This document shows, piece by piece, positions 11,827-25,243 of a stretch of DNA of 64,000 nt. The notes under the pieces are model-generated. The model was not told the origin of the DNA, made no database searches, and was given only the letters and a program-made list of their open reading frames with translations. Made by a program: the position numbers and the translations under genes. The DNA lies in assembly GCA_949130485.1 (NCBI GenBank), contig OX422197.1, positions 5,689,193 through 5,753,192 on the forward strand, written 5' to 3'. Position 1 is the stretch's first letter. Each line of letters starts with the position of its first letter. Source of the stretch: Agelas oroides. Lineage: Eukaryota > Porifera > Demospongiae > Agelasida > Agelasidae.

Positions 11827-14800
11827 TCAAAATTCCACACAAAATTCAAACAATGAGTTTACTAATGCAAATAGTAATGTCCCATAGCTAACAGTTTGCA
11901 GTTTACTTGGTACAATAATCATAAATGTTAAACAAAATTCAAAATCTACTAATGCACAAATTTCATTATTCATGTCAGCCAACAAGTAGCAGTTTACAGT
12001 GGGGAGCATGGGACACATCTTGTGGTAGTGATGGTCACAAGCCTCTGTCATTCCCTCGGCTTTGTGTAGTGACACTTTCCCAGAAAGGAAATAGTCAAAC
12101 TCTGCACTGTAATCATTCTCACTGTGATAAGAGGAGAGCAGTAGGGATGGAGAAGAGGGAGGGAAAAAAGAAGGTAAAAGTCTGATGCTGAGAACATCAC
12201 TAATTGTGATGCACAGAGTAAACACTCTTTCCTAAAGCACATCTTAGCATACCATGTGATAAGGTGCAGTGGACTTACTTTGGCATTCCATGGAGGCGCA
12301 TTCGGCAGACGAGCATTACCACCATTACACAGTCTCCATGCATCATGCCTTGGGCAAAATGGTTGTACATCATCTGAAGGATGGTGAGGGAGAAGAGGGG
12401 AAGGGAAAGGAGAAGATAGGAAAGAAAGGAAAGTCACAATATTATCCTTTATTGTTTGGTTACATACGCTAGCACTGCACGTACACACTCACCATACCAC
12501 ACCACACACACACCCTCTCCATACAAACCTGGTAGGTGATAATGGACAGCTTCTCAACCATTTCCTTCAGGTTGGTATTCCCACTCAGAACCACCTGGAA
12601 TACACCAACGAAGAACCACATGGAACTCTGGTATAGGAAGTACACCTGTGAGAGAGAAACCCTTGTATTATGAGAGCTGGTTGGGGACATCATATGGGAC
12701 ATATAAGCAGGCTAGGAAACAAATTGCTCATGAAACTCCAAGACAATCTGCCATACTTCAACACTAAAAGCCACTGTGTAAACAAGTTTTAAGTTTGTGA
12801 GCATCTTGGGGTGTAATTTGCTTGTAAACAACACTGAGACAAAGCACACCAACCTTGGCCTCCACTGTGGTGAGGTCTTCCTTCATGGCGTTTGCCTCAG
12901 TAATGAGGATGGCATATTCCTCTTTGTATTTGGCAATACTGTTCTCCAGATCATGCATAATGCCATTCATCTCTTCTGCCTTCATGCAAGATCTCTCTTC
13001 TTGTGCCTCCATGTCTTGTCGCAGTGGGTCCACACATTTTAGCATGTCTGCATAGTCAGTGGAGAAGTTGATGAGTGTAGGAATGATATTCTCTTGGATC
13101 AGAACACTGTTGATGGATGTCCACTCTGTAGCAGGCTCCCCAGTCAGTGGGTAGATACTCTCCATGCTCATTTTCATAAGTCGTGGAGACATAGGGAGGG
13201 ACCAAATCTTGACCAGGTATTGGTTCATCATTGTCTTGACAGCTGTACACATAACAAGGTGGAGCTAATCACCAAAACCTTCTGTTAATCGCCTGAGCAG
13301 TAGAAGTCCGTAAAGTTTATTGTGGAAGAATAGGCAACTTTGTGTGCTCAGAAGACCTGGCCAGCTATTTATAACTGCAGCAATTGACAAACTGCACATG
13401 TGGTTTCGCTCAAGTAATCAACAAATGCTTTCTTCAGTCCCTGAAAAGAGGAGTTTACAAGCCGTATAAGTCCGTAAAACTTCATTTCTGCAAACAGGGC
13501 AGGCTACTTTTTGTGCACGAGTAAGCAACTCCGCGTGCTCGTCAGCCATGGTTAGCTATTTTCACATGATTACAATGCCGTGGTTGACAAAGTGCTCATT
13601 CAGCCCTTTCAGCAGGCTATTTTTCACGCAAGAATAAGGAACTCCGCGTGTTCGTCAGCCATGGCTAGTTATTTGACATGATTGTATTGCTGCAGTCTGC
13701 CGTATAAGTCCGTAAAAGTTCGTTACTACACTTGCAGCAGGCTACTTTTCACACAAAAGTAAGTAACTCCGCGTGCTCTGCAGCCATGGTTAGCTGCGGT
13801 TGACAAAATGTACATGGGGCCCCTTGTAGAGTGATTTGTAAAGCAGTCATGTATAAAGGCAACATAGGCGTGTAACATATGTGCTTTTTGGTGAAATAAA
13901 CTTTACATAGATCTTTTCAGCACACTCTCCAGTAACATTAAATTAGCTCAGTAAATCTATTTCTGTACAGGAACATTTCATCAAATCATTCCCCCTTCTC
14001 CTCACCATTCACTCTCTCCTCAGCATTCACCTCTCTAGTCATCATTCACCTCTCTCCTCACCATTTCCCCCTCTCCTCACCATTTTCCTTTCTCCTCACC
14101 ATTAACACACCTCTCTTCACCCCTTGCTTGAGCTTCTAGGGTGTTCTTCCGCTCATGTTCTTTCTTCTTGGTGGAGACCTGGAGCTCCTCCAATTAGTCC
14201 ACCATCTCTCTGATGTTATGTAGGTCCACCACGTGTAAACCAACTACAGTGAACTTTGATCTTGAACTCCTTGCAACTCCACCCATTCTGCACATCTGAA
14301 AACTGCTTTTCAGTACAGACTACAACTCAAAGGTTGGTCAAAATGTCACCTGTAAATGTGGTTTTGTTCTGTAATCTGGTTGGTACCACCAGATCGACAC
14401 AGTATTGTTTTATTAAAGGTTCATGCTTTTAGTTTAGTTAGTTGTTTGATTTGGAAAATAGTGTTTAGTTACAGTTTTTACAATTATTTTGGTTACTAAA
14501 ACTCCAAATTCCCTTACTAGAAGGTATTTAGTTATAGCATTAAGCTTCATGTGGAGTAGTTTTCTGTTTTGTACAGTTACGGTTTCTTCTTGGGTGTTTT
14601 AGTTTAGTTTAGTTATAGTTTCCAGTTTTGCCTAAACATGTTAGTTAGTTATAGTTCAACTAAAGCCATACTATGTAAAAGTTATTTACTTATAGTTATA
14701 GTTAAATAAGACAAAACTGGTGAAGGAAGTCAGTAGCTTTTCCCAAAAATATCACTAGGCTCTCTCCTCCCAGCATTTTAAGGAAAGAGCCTGGGTACAA

Positions 14801-15315
14801 GGCTAGTACGTGTGTACGTGGAAGTCTGTATAGACACACATGGTGTTTACTGATGATTCATGTTCCCACTCACATAGTGCATGACGAAGTCTGGGTAGTA
14901 GCTAATGTGGTGTTACAGCCATGGTGGAGTCGCCCTGCTTGGCCAGGCAAATGCGCTTGGTGCAAGGTGTGATTGATGTGTTAATGGTTACTTGACAGTG
15001 AGTGGGCTGCTGAGGAAGTTCAAAATACACCAGAGGGCAAAAGCATACTGTTGGGAGAGCGAGAGGGGTTGGTAGCAAAGGGGAAAGAGTGGGCAAGGAT
15101 AGGTTAGATGAAGAATGAGAGGAAGGAGAGGAAGGAGGAGAGAGAAGAGAAAAAAGCAAACAAAATAATAAAAGAAACAAACTACATATAATATACAAGT
15201 ATACTGTACTAAACAGATCACATCTGATTTGTCAAGGTCTACTTTGTTGGTGAACTCGTACCCCACTTGGTAGAGGGTGCCAGTGGCCTAGACTCCAAAC
15301 CAGTTCAGCACATAC
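11827..15315 (-). pseudogene. DYNC1H1 partial pseudogene copy E
   Basis: pE0 15222-15315, pE1 about 14851-15047 (in-frame subtype), pE2 about 14126-14243, pE3 12854-13242, pE4 12529-12645, pE5 12279-12373, pE6 11827-12121. pE3 has EEMNGIMHDLE where other copies have EEIDGIMHDLE. A 159-bp MITE lies just downstream of this copy at 11533-11691. Confidence 0.86.
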
Positions 15316-16283
15316 CTGCAGGGAACAAGGACATGTGCATGTATATGACCAGGGAACCTCAGCTGGGCTGAATAATAATTACAATACAATTTACATTGGA
15401 TAAGGTTTATGCAGATCCCCCACATCAAAATGTTGCATGCTGTGTGCATTGCAAACTCAATCATAGTTTGCACTACTCGAAAACCAACTACCTCAGTAGT
15501 CTAGAGATGAGTACTAGCTGCCGTTGAGCACCTATTGAAACTCACATCATGAAAAGTTTGTAAGACAAGATACATGGACAAGAGTTCATTACACTACTAA
15601 CTTCCAACTTCCTCGTTGATTGAATCATGACCAAAATCTAGCATTGATTATAGTTGATGATTTAGACCATCGTTGGTTGAAAAAATGTTTTTGTAAAACA
15701 GGCCAAAAATGGTCTTGTGACATAGCTTGTTGGATATATAAAGATACCAATGTTCCAGTTGTGTTCCAAGTCTTTTCTCAGTGACAAGTTAACCTTCTTG
15801 CTCACCTACCGAGTCAAGCTTATAGGTCTGCCACACCTCAGCACTCCAGCAGCTGTAGGACATGGACAATACTTGTAATATAATGTACTGATGAGGGATA
15901 ACTCACCCTTGCTACCCATTCAAAAGCCTAGCTGTTGGTGAAATTTGTTCTTGAACCTTCTCATTATCAAACTGTACCTGTGTGCCAAATGTAATGCACA
16001 TCATGTTATGCTTATGCTTACTATACAAGGTGTTTGTACCACTCTGATATGGCATGTTTGTACTAGAGCAGACTACAGTTCAGTGTGAATGGAAAGTAGA
16101 ATATTTTGTGTGATTTCAAGGAAATACTGTATGGACAGGATCACAAAGTGCTGTGTAGTTTCTCAATACTTAGTGAAATCGAGATTATGTCATTTGCATG
16201 AAGATCATCTGACTTGAAATTGTCCTTCTCATGCACAGAGTACTGTAATTCACTGTAAATTTGACACATCAACAATTCATTCT

Positions 16284-19200
16284 TCAAGATTCCAAACAAA
16301 ATTCAAACAATGAGTTTACTAATGCAAATAGTAATGTCCCATAGCTAACAGGTTGCAGTTTACTTGGTACAATAATCCTAAGTGCTAAACAAAATTCAAA
16401 ATCTATTAATGCACAAATTTCATTATTCCAGTCCATAACATCAGCCAACAGGTAGCAGTTTACAGTGGGGAGCATGGGACACATCTTGTGGTAGTGATGG
16501 TCACAAGCCTCTGTCATTCCCTCGGCTTTGTGTAGTGACACTTTCCCAGAAAGGAAATAGTCAAACTCTGCACTGTAATCATTCTCACTGTGATAAGAGG
16601 AGAGCAGTAGGGATGGAGAAGAGGGAGGGAAAAAAGAAGGTAAAAGTCTGATGCTGAGAACACCACTAATTGTGATGCACAGAGTAAACACTCTTTCCTA
16701 AAGCACATCTTAGCATACCATGTGATAAGGTGCAGTGGACTTACTTTGGCATTCCATGGAGGCGCATTCGGCAGACGAGCATTACCACCATTACACAGTC
16801 TCCATGCATCATGCCTTGGGCAAAATGGTTGTACATCATCTGAAGGATGGTGAGGGAGAAGAGGGGAAGGGAGAGGAGAAGATAGGAAAGAAAGGAAAGT
16901 CACAATATTATCCTTTATTGTTTGGTTACATACGCTAGCACTGCACGTACACACTCACCATACCACACCACACACACACCCTCTCCATACAAACCTGGTA
17001 GGTGATAATGGACAGCTTCTCAACCATTTCCTTCAGGTTGGTATTCCCACTCAGAACCACCTGGAATACACCAACGAAGAACCGCATGGAACTCTGGTAT
17101 AGGAAGTACACCTGTGAGAGAGAAACCCTTGTATTATGAGAGCTGGTTGGGGACATCATATGGGACATATAAGCAGGCAAGGAAACAAAGAGCTCATGAA
17201 ACTCCAAGACAATCTGCCATACTTCAACACTAAAAGTCACTGTGTAAACAAGTTTTAAGTTTGTGAGCATCTTGGGGTGTAATTTGCTTGTAAACAACAC
17301 TGAGACAAAGCACACCAACCTTGGCCTCCACTGTGGTGAGGTCTCCCTTCACGGCGTTTGCCTCAGTAATGAGGATGGCATATTCCTCTTTGTATTTGGC
17401 AATACTGTTCTCCAGATCATGCATAATGCCATCTATCTCTTCTGCCTTCATGCAAGATCTCTCTTCTTGTGCCTCCATGTCTTGTCGCAGTGGGTCCACA
17501 CATTTTAGCATGTCTGCATAGTCAGTGGAGAAGTTGACGAGTGTAGGAATGATATTCTCTTGGATCAGAACACTGTTGATGGATGTCCACTCTGTAGCAG
17601 GCTCCCCAGTCAGTGGGTAGATACTCTCCATGTTCATTTTCATAAGTCGTGGAGACATAGGGAGGGACCAAATCTTGACCAGGTATTGGTTCATCATTGT
17701 CTTGACAGCTGTACACAAAACAAGGTGGAGCTAATCACCAAAACCTTCTGCCAATCGCCTGAGCAGTAGAAGTCCGTAAAGTTTATTGTGGAAGAATAGG
17801 CAACTTTGTGTGCTCAGAAGACCTGGCCAGCTATTTATAACTGCAGCAATTGACAAACTGCACATGTGGTTTCGCTCAAGTAATCAACAAATGCTTTCGT
17901 CAGTCCCTCAAAAGAGGAGTTTACAAGCCGTATAAGTCCGTAAAACTTCATTTCTGCAAACAGGGCAGGCTACTTTTTGTGCACGAGTAAGCAACTCCGC
18001 GTGCTCGTCAGCCATGGTTAGCTATTTTCACATGATTACAATGCCGTGGTTGACAAAGTGCTCATTCAGCCCTTTCAGCAGGCTATCTTTCACGCAAGAA
18101 TAAGGAACTCTGCGTGCTCGTCAGCCATGGCTAGTTATTTGACATGATTGTATTGCTGCAGTCTGCCGTATAAGTCCGTAAAAGTTTGTTACTACACTTG
18201 CAGCAGGCTACTTTTCACACAACAGTAAGTAACTCCGCGTGCTCTGCAGCCATGGTTAGCTGCGGTTGACAAAATGTACATGGGGCCCCTTGTAGAGTGA
18301 TTTGTAAAGCAGTCATGTAGAAAGGCAATATATGCGTGTAACATATGTGCGTTTTGGTGAAATAAACTTTACATAGATCTTTTCAGCACACTCTCCAGTA
18401 ACATTAAATTAGCTCAGTAAATCTATTTCTGTACAGGAGCATTTCATCAAATCATTTCCCCTTCTCCTCACCATTCATGCTCTCCTCAAGCATTCACCTC
18501 TGTCGACATCATTCACCTCTCTCCTCACCATTTTCCTCTCTCCTCATCATTTGCCTTTCTCCTCACCATTAACACACCTCTCTTCACCCCTTGCTTGAGC
18601 TTCTAGGGTGTTCTTCCGCTCATGTTCTTTCTTCTTGGTGGAGAGGGAGACCTGGAGCTCCTCCAATTAGTCCACCATCTCTCTGATGTTATGTAGGCCC
18701 ACCATGCGTAAACCAACTACACTGAACTTTGATCTTGAACTCTTTGGATCTGCACCCATTCTGCACATCTGAAAACTGCATTTCAGTACAGACTACAACT
18801 CAAAGAAGATTGGTCAAAATGTCACTTGTACATGTGGTTTTGTTCTGTAATCTGGTTGGTACCGCCACATCCACACAGTGTGGTTTATTAAAGGTTTATG
18901 ATTTTAGTTTAGTTAGTTGTTTGATTTGGAAAATTATAGTTTCCTGCTTTTACAATTATTTTGGTTAGTTTTAGTTATAGTACTAAAACTCCAAATTCCC
19001 TTACTAGAAGGTATTTAGTTATAGCATTAAGCTTCATGTGGAGTAGTTTTCAGTTTCGTAAAGTTACAGTTTCTTTTTGGATGTATAAGTTTAGCTATAC
19101 TTATAGTTTCCAGTTTTGCCCAAACATGTTAGTTAGTTATAGGTCAACTAAAGCCATACTATGTAAAAGTTATTTACTTATAGTTATAGTTAAATAAGAC

Positions 19201-19818
19201 AACACTGGTGACGGAAGTCAGCAGCTTTTCCTGCGAATATTACTAGGCTCTCTCCTCCCAGCATTTTAAGGAAACAGCCTGGGAACAAGGCTAGTACGTG
19301 TGTATGTGTAAGTCTGTATAGACACACATGGTGCTTACTGATGATTCATGTTCCCACTCACATAGTGCATGATGAAGTCTGGGGAGTAATGTGGGGTAAC
19401 AGCCACGGTGGAGTCACCCTGCTTGGCCAGGTAGATGCGCTTGGTGCAAGGTGTGATATGGATGTGTTAATGGTTACTTGACGGTGAGTGGGCTGCTGAG
19501 GAAGTGCTGAATACACCAGAGGTAAATAGTTAGCAAAAACATACTGTTGAGAGTGAGAGAGTGGTGGCAAAGGGGAAGGGGGAGGGGGTGGGGAATGAGG
19601 GAAAGGAGGGGAAGGAGAGGAAGGAGGAAACACAAGAGAAGGAAGGAAGGAGGTGAACAAAATAATAACAGAAACAAACTACATATGCATCTAATATACA
19701 AGTATACTGTACTAAACAAATCACATCTGATTTGTCAAGGTCTACTTTGTTGGTGAACTCGTACCACAATTGGTAGAGGGCGCTAGTGGCCTAGACTCCA
19801 AACCAGTTCAGCACACAA
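16284..19818 (-). pseudogene. DYNC1H1 partial pseudogene copy D
   Basis: pE0 19725-19818 (acceptor followed by TTG instead of GTG), pE1 about 19339-19543 (frameshifted subtype), pE2 about 18596-18716, pE3 17320-17708, pE4 16995-17111, pE5 16745-16839, pE6 16284-16587. pE6 has 9 extra nt in the former 3' UTR (LLADVMDWNNE), which resembles the functional gene's flank more than the other copies do. Confidence 0.86.
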
Positions 19819-20787
19819 CTGCAGGGAACAAGGACATGTGTATGTACATGACCAGGGAGTTCGGCAGGGCTGAATAATAACTACAATCCAATTTATATTG
19901 GTAAAGGTTTATGCAGATCCCCCCAAGATCAAAATGTTGCATGCTGTGTGCATTGCAAACTCAATCACAGTTTGCACTACTGGAAAACCAACTACCTCAG
20001 TAGTCTAGAGATGAGTACTAGCTGCCGTAGAGCACCTATTGAAACTCACATCATAAAAAGTTTGTAAGACAAGATACATGGACAGGAGTTCATTACACTA
20101 CCATCTTCCAACTTCCTCGTTGATTGAATCATGGCCAAAATCTAGCATTGATTATAATTGATGATTTAGACCATCATTTGTGGAAAATGGGTTTTGTAAA
20201 ACAAGCCAAAAATGGTCTTGTGACATAACTTGTTGGTTATATAAAGACACCAATGTTCCAAGTCTTTTCTCAGTGACAAGTTAGTCTTCTTGCTCACCTA
20301 CCGAGTAAAGCTTGTAGGTCTGCCACACCTCAGCACTCCAGCAGCTGTAGGACATGGACAATACTTATTCTCTAGTGTAATATAATTTACTGATGAGGGA
20401 TAACTCACCCTTGCTACCTATTGAAAAGCCTAGGTGTTGTTGAAATCTGTTCTAGAACCTTCTCATTATCAAACTCTACCAGTGTGTCAACAGTAATGCA
20501 CATCATGTTATATTTATGCTTACTATACAAGGTGTTTGTATCACTCTGATATGGCATGTTTGTACTAGAGCAGACTACAGTTCAGTGTGAATGGAAAGTA
20601 GAATATTTTGTGTGATTTCAAGGAAATACCGTATATGGACAGGATCACAAAGTGCTGTGTAGTTTATCAATACTTAGCGAAATCGAGATTGTGTCATTTG
20701 CATGAAGATGTACCAACTTGAAATCATACTTGTCATGCACACAGTACTGTAATTCACTATAAATTTGACATATCAATAATTCATTCT

Positions 20788-23700
20788 TCAAAATTCCAAA
20801 CAAAATTCAAACAATGAGTTTACTAATGCAAATAGTAATGTCCCATAGCTAACAGGTTGCAGTTTACTTGGTACAATAATCATAAATGTTAAACAAAATT
20901 CAAAATCTACTAATGCACAAATTTCATTATTCATGTCAGCCAACAAGTAGCAGTTTACAGTGGGGAGCATGGGACACATCTTGTGGTAGTGATGGTCACA
21001 AGCCTCTGTCATTCCCTCGGCTTTGTGTAGTGACACTTTCCCATAAAGGAAATAGTCAAACTCTGCACTGTAATCATTCTCACTGTGATAAGAGGAGAGC
21101 AGTAGGGATGGAGAAGAGGGAGGGAAAAAAGAAGGTAAAAGTCTGATGCTGAGAACACCACTAATTGTGATGCACAGAGTAAACACTCTTTCCTAAAGCA
21201 CATCTTAGCATACCATGTGATAAGGTGCAGTGGACTTACTTTGGCATTCCATGGAGGCGCATTCGGCAGACGAGAATTACCACCATTACACAGTCTCCAT
21301 GCATCATGCCTTGGGCAAAATGGTTGTACATCATCTGAAGGATGGTGAGGGAGGAGAGGGGAAGGGAGAGGAGAAGATAGGAAAGAAAGGAAAGTCACAA
21401 TATTATCCTTTATTGTTTGGTTACATATGCTAACACTGCACGTACACACTCGCCATACCACACCACACACACACCCTCTCCATACAAACCTGGTAGGTGA
21501 TAATGGACAGCCTCTCAACCATTTCCTTCAGGTTGGTATTCCCACTCATAACCACCTGGAATACACCAACGAAGAACCGCATGGAACTCTGGTATAGGAA
21601 GTACACCTGTGAGAGAGAAACCCTTGTATTATGAGAGCTGGTTGGGGACATCATATGGGACATATAAGCAGGCTAGGAAACAAATTGCTCATGAAACTCC
21701 AAGACAATCTGCCATACTTCAACACTAAAAGCTACTTTGTAAACAAGTTTTAAGTTTGTGAGCATCTTGGGGTGTAATTTGCTTGTAAACAACACTGAGA
21801 CAAAGCACACCAACCTTGGCCTCCACTGTGGTGAGGTCTTCCTTCATGGCGTTTGCCTCAGTAATGAGGATGGCATATTCCTCTTTGTATTTGGCAAAAC
21901 TGTTCTCCAGATCATGCATAATGCCATCCATCTCTTCTGCCTTCATGCAAGATGTCGCTTCTTGTGCCTCTATGTCTTGTCGCAGTGGGTCCACACATTT
22001 TAGCATGTCTGCATAGTCAGTAGAGAAGTTGATGAGTGTAGGAATGACATTCTCTTGGATCAGAAAACTGTTGATGGATGTCCACTCTGTAGCAGGCTCC
22101 CCAGTCAGTGGGTAGATACTCTCCATGCTCATTTTCATAAGTCGTGGAGACATAGGGAGGGACCAAATCTTGACCAGGTATTGGTTCATCATTGTCTTGA
22201 CAGCTGTACACATAACAAGGTGGAGCTAATCACCAAAACCTTCTGCCAATCGCCTGAGCAGTAGAAGTCCGTAAAGTTTATTGTGGAAGAATAGGCAACT
22301 TTGTGTGCTCAGAAGACCTGGCAAGCTATTTATAACTGCAGCAATTGACAAACTGCACATGTGGTTTCGCTCAAGTAATCAACAAATGCTTTCGTCAGTC
22401 CCTCAAAAGAGGAGTTTACAAGCCGTATAAGTCCGTAAAACTTCATTTCTGCAAACAGGGCAGGCTACTTTTTGTGCACGAGTAAGCAACTCCGTGTGCT
22501 CGTCAGCCATGGTTAGCTATTTTCACATGATTACAATGCCGTGGTTGACAAAGTGCTCATTCAGCCCTTGCAGCAGGCTATTTTTCACGCAAGAATAAGG
22601 AACTCCGCGTGCTCGTCAGCCATGGCTAGTTATTTGACATGATTGTATTGCTGCAGTCTGCCGTATAAGTCCGTAAAAGTTCGTTACTACACTTGTAGCA
22701 GGCTACTTTCCACACAACAGTAAGTAATTCCGCGTGCTCTGCAGCCATGGTTAGCTGCGGTTGACAAAATGTACATGGGGCCCCTTGTAGAGTGATTTGT
22801 AAAGCAGTCATGTAGAAAGGCAACATATGCGTGTAACATACATGCTTTTTGGTGAAATAAACTTTACATAGATCTTTTCAGCACACTCTCCAGTAACATT
22901 AAATTAGCTCAGTAAATCTATTTCTGTACAGGAGCATTTCATCAAATCATTCCCCCTTGTCCTCACCATTCACTCTCTCCTCAGCATTCACCTCTCTCAA
23001 CATCATTCACCTCTCTCCTCACCATTTTCCTCTCTCCTCACCATTTGCCTTTCTCCTCACCATTAACACACCTCTCTTCACCCCTTGCTTGAGCTTCTAG
23101 GGTGTTCTTCCGCTCATGTTCTTTCTTCTTAGTGGAGAGGGAGACCTGGAGCTCCTCCAATTAGTCCACCATCTCTCTGATGTTATGTAGGCCCACCACG
23201 TGTAAACCAACTACAGTGAACTTTGATCTTGAACTCTTTGCACCTTCACCCATTCTGCACATCTTAAAACTGCTTTTCAGTACAGACTACAACTCAAAGG
23301 TTGGTCAAAATGTCACCTGTAAATGTGGTTTTGTTCTGTAATCTGGTTGGTACCGCCAGATCCACAAAGTACTGTTTTATTAAAGGTTCATGCTTTTATT
23401 TAGTTAGTTGTTTGATTTGGAAAATAATGTTTAGTTACAGTTTTTAAAATTATTTTGGTTAGTTATAGTACTAAAACTCCAAATTCCCTTACTAGAAGGT
23501 ATTTAGTTATAGCATTAAGCTTCATGTGGAGTAGTTTTCTGTTTTGTACAGTTACGGTTTCTTCTTGGGTGTTTTAGTTTAGTTTAGTTATAGTTTCCAG
23601 TTTTGCCGAAACATGTTAGTTAGTTATAGTTCAACTAAAGCCATACTATGTAAAAGTTATTTACTTATAGTTATAGTTAAATAAGATAACACTGGTTACG

Positions 23701-24279
23701 GAAGTCAGCAGCTTTTCCTGCGAATATCACTAGGCTCTCTCCTCCCAGCATTTTAAGGAAACAGCCTGGGAACAAGGCTAGTACGTGTGTACGTGGAAGT
23801 CTGTATAGACACACATGGTGCTTACTGATGATTCATGTTCCCACTCACATAGTGCATGATGAAGTCTGGGTGGTAGCTAATGTGGTGTTACAGCCACGGT
23901 GGAGTCACCCTGCTTGGCCAGGCAAATGCGCTTGGTGCAAGGTGTGATTGATGTGATGATGGTTACTTGACAGTGAGTGGGCTGCTGAGGAGGTTCTAAA
24001 TACACCAGAGGGCAAAAGCATACTGTTGGGAGAGAGAGAGGGGTTGGTGGCAAAGGGGAAAGAGCGGGTAAGGGTAGGTTAGATGAAGAATGAGGGAAAG
24101 GAGGGGAAGGAGAGGAAGGAGGAGAGAGAAGAGAAAAAAGCAAACAAAATAATAAAAGAAACAAACTACATATAATATACAAGTATACTGTACTAAACAA
24201 ATCACATCTGATTTGTCATTGTTGGTGAACTCGTACCCCGGCACCAGTGGACTAGACTCCAAACCAGTTCAGCACACAC
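20788..24279 (-). pseudogene. DYNC1H1 partial pseudogene copy C
   Basis: pE0 24206-24279 (20 nt deleted), pE1 about 23826-24022, pE2 about 23086-23210, pE3 21815-22203, pE4 21490-21606, pE5 21240-21334, pE6 20788-21082. pE1 is the in-frame subtype. pE3 is the shorter subtype with the MMNQYLVKIWSLP start. The pE0 TAG and pE2 TAA stops are present. Confidence 0.86.
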
Positions 24280-25243
24280 CTGCAGGGAACAAGGACATAT
24301 GTATGTATATGACCAGGGAACCTCAGCAGGGCTTAATAATAACTACAATACAATTTACAGGGGTTTATGCAGATCCCCCAAGATCAAAATGTTGCATGCT
24401 GTGTGCATTGCAAACTCAATCACAGTTTGCACTACTGGAAAACCAACTACCTCAGTAGTCTAGAGATGAGTACTAGCTGCTGTTGAGCACCTATTGAAAC
24501 TCACATCATGAAAAGTTTGTAAGACAAGATACATGGACAGGAGTTCATTACACTACTAGCTTCCAACTTCCTCGTTGATTGAATCATGACCAAAATCTAG
24601 CATTGATTATAATTGATGATTTAGACCATCATTTGTGGAAAATGGGTTTTGTAAACCAAGACAAAAATGGTCTTGTGACATAACTTGTTGGTTATATAAA
24701 GACACCAATGTTCCAAGTCTTTTCTCAGTGACAAGTTAGTCTTCTTGCTCACCTACTGAGTAAAGCTTGTAGGTCTGCCACACCTCAGCACTCCAGCAGC
24801 TGTAGGACATGGACAATACTTATTCTCTAGTGTAATATAATTTACTGATGAGGGATAACTCACCCTTGCTACCTATTGAAAAGCCTAGGTGTGTTGAAAT
24901 CTGTTCTAGAACCTTCTCATCATCAAACTGTACCAGTGTGTCAACAGTAATGCACATCATGTTATATTTATGCTTACTATACAAGGTGTTTGTACCACTC
25001 TGATATGGCATGTTTGTACTAGAGCAGACTACAGTTCAGTCTGAATGGAAAGTAGAATATTTTGTGTGATTTCAAGGAAATACTGTATATGGACACGATC
25101 GCAAAGTGCTGTGTAGTTTCTCAATACTTAGCGAAATCGAGATTGTGTCATTTGCATGAAGATGTACCAACTTGAAATCATCCTTGTCATGCACACAGTA
25201 GCTTGTAATTCACTGTAAATTTGACATATCAACAATTCATTCT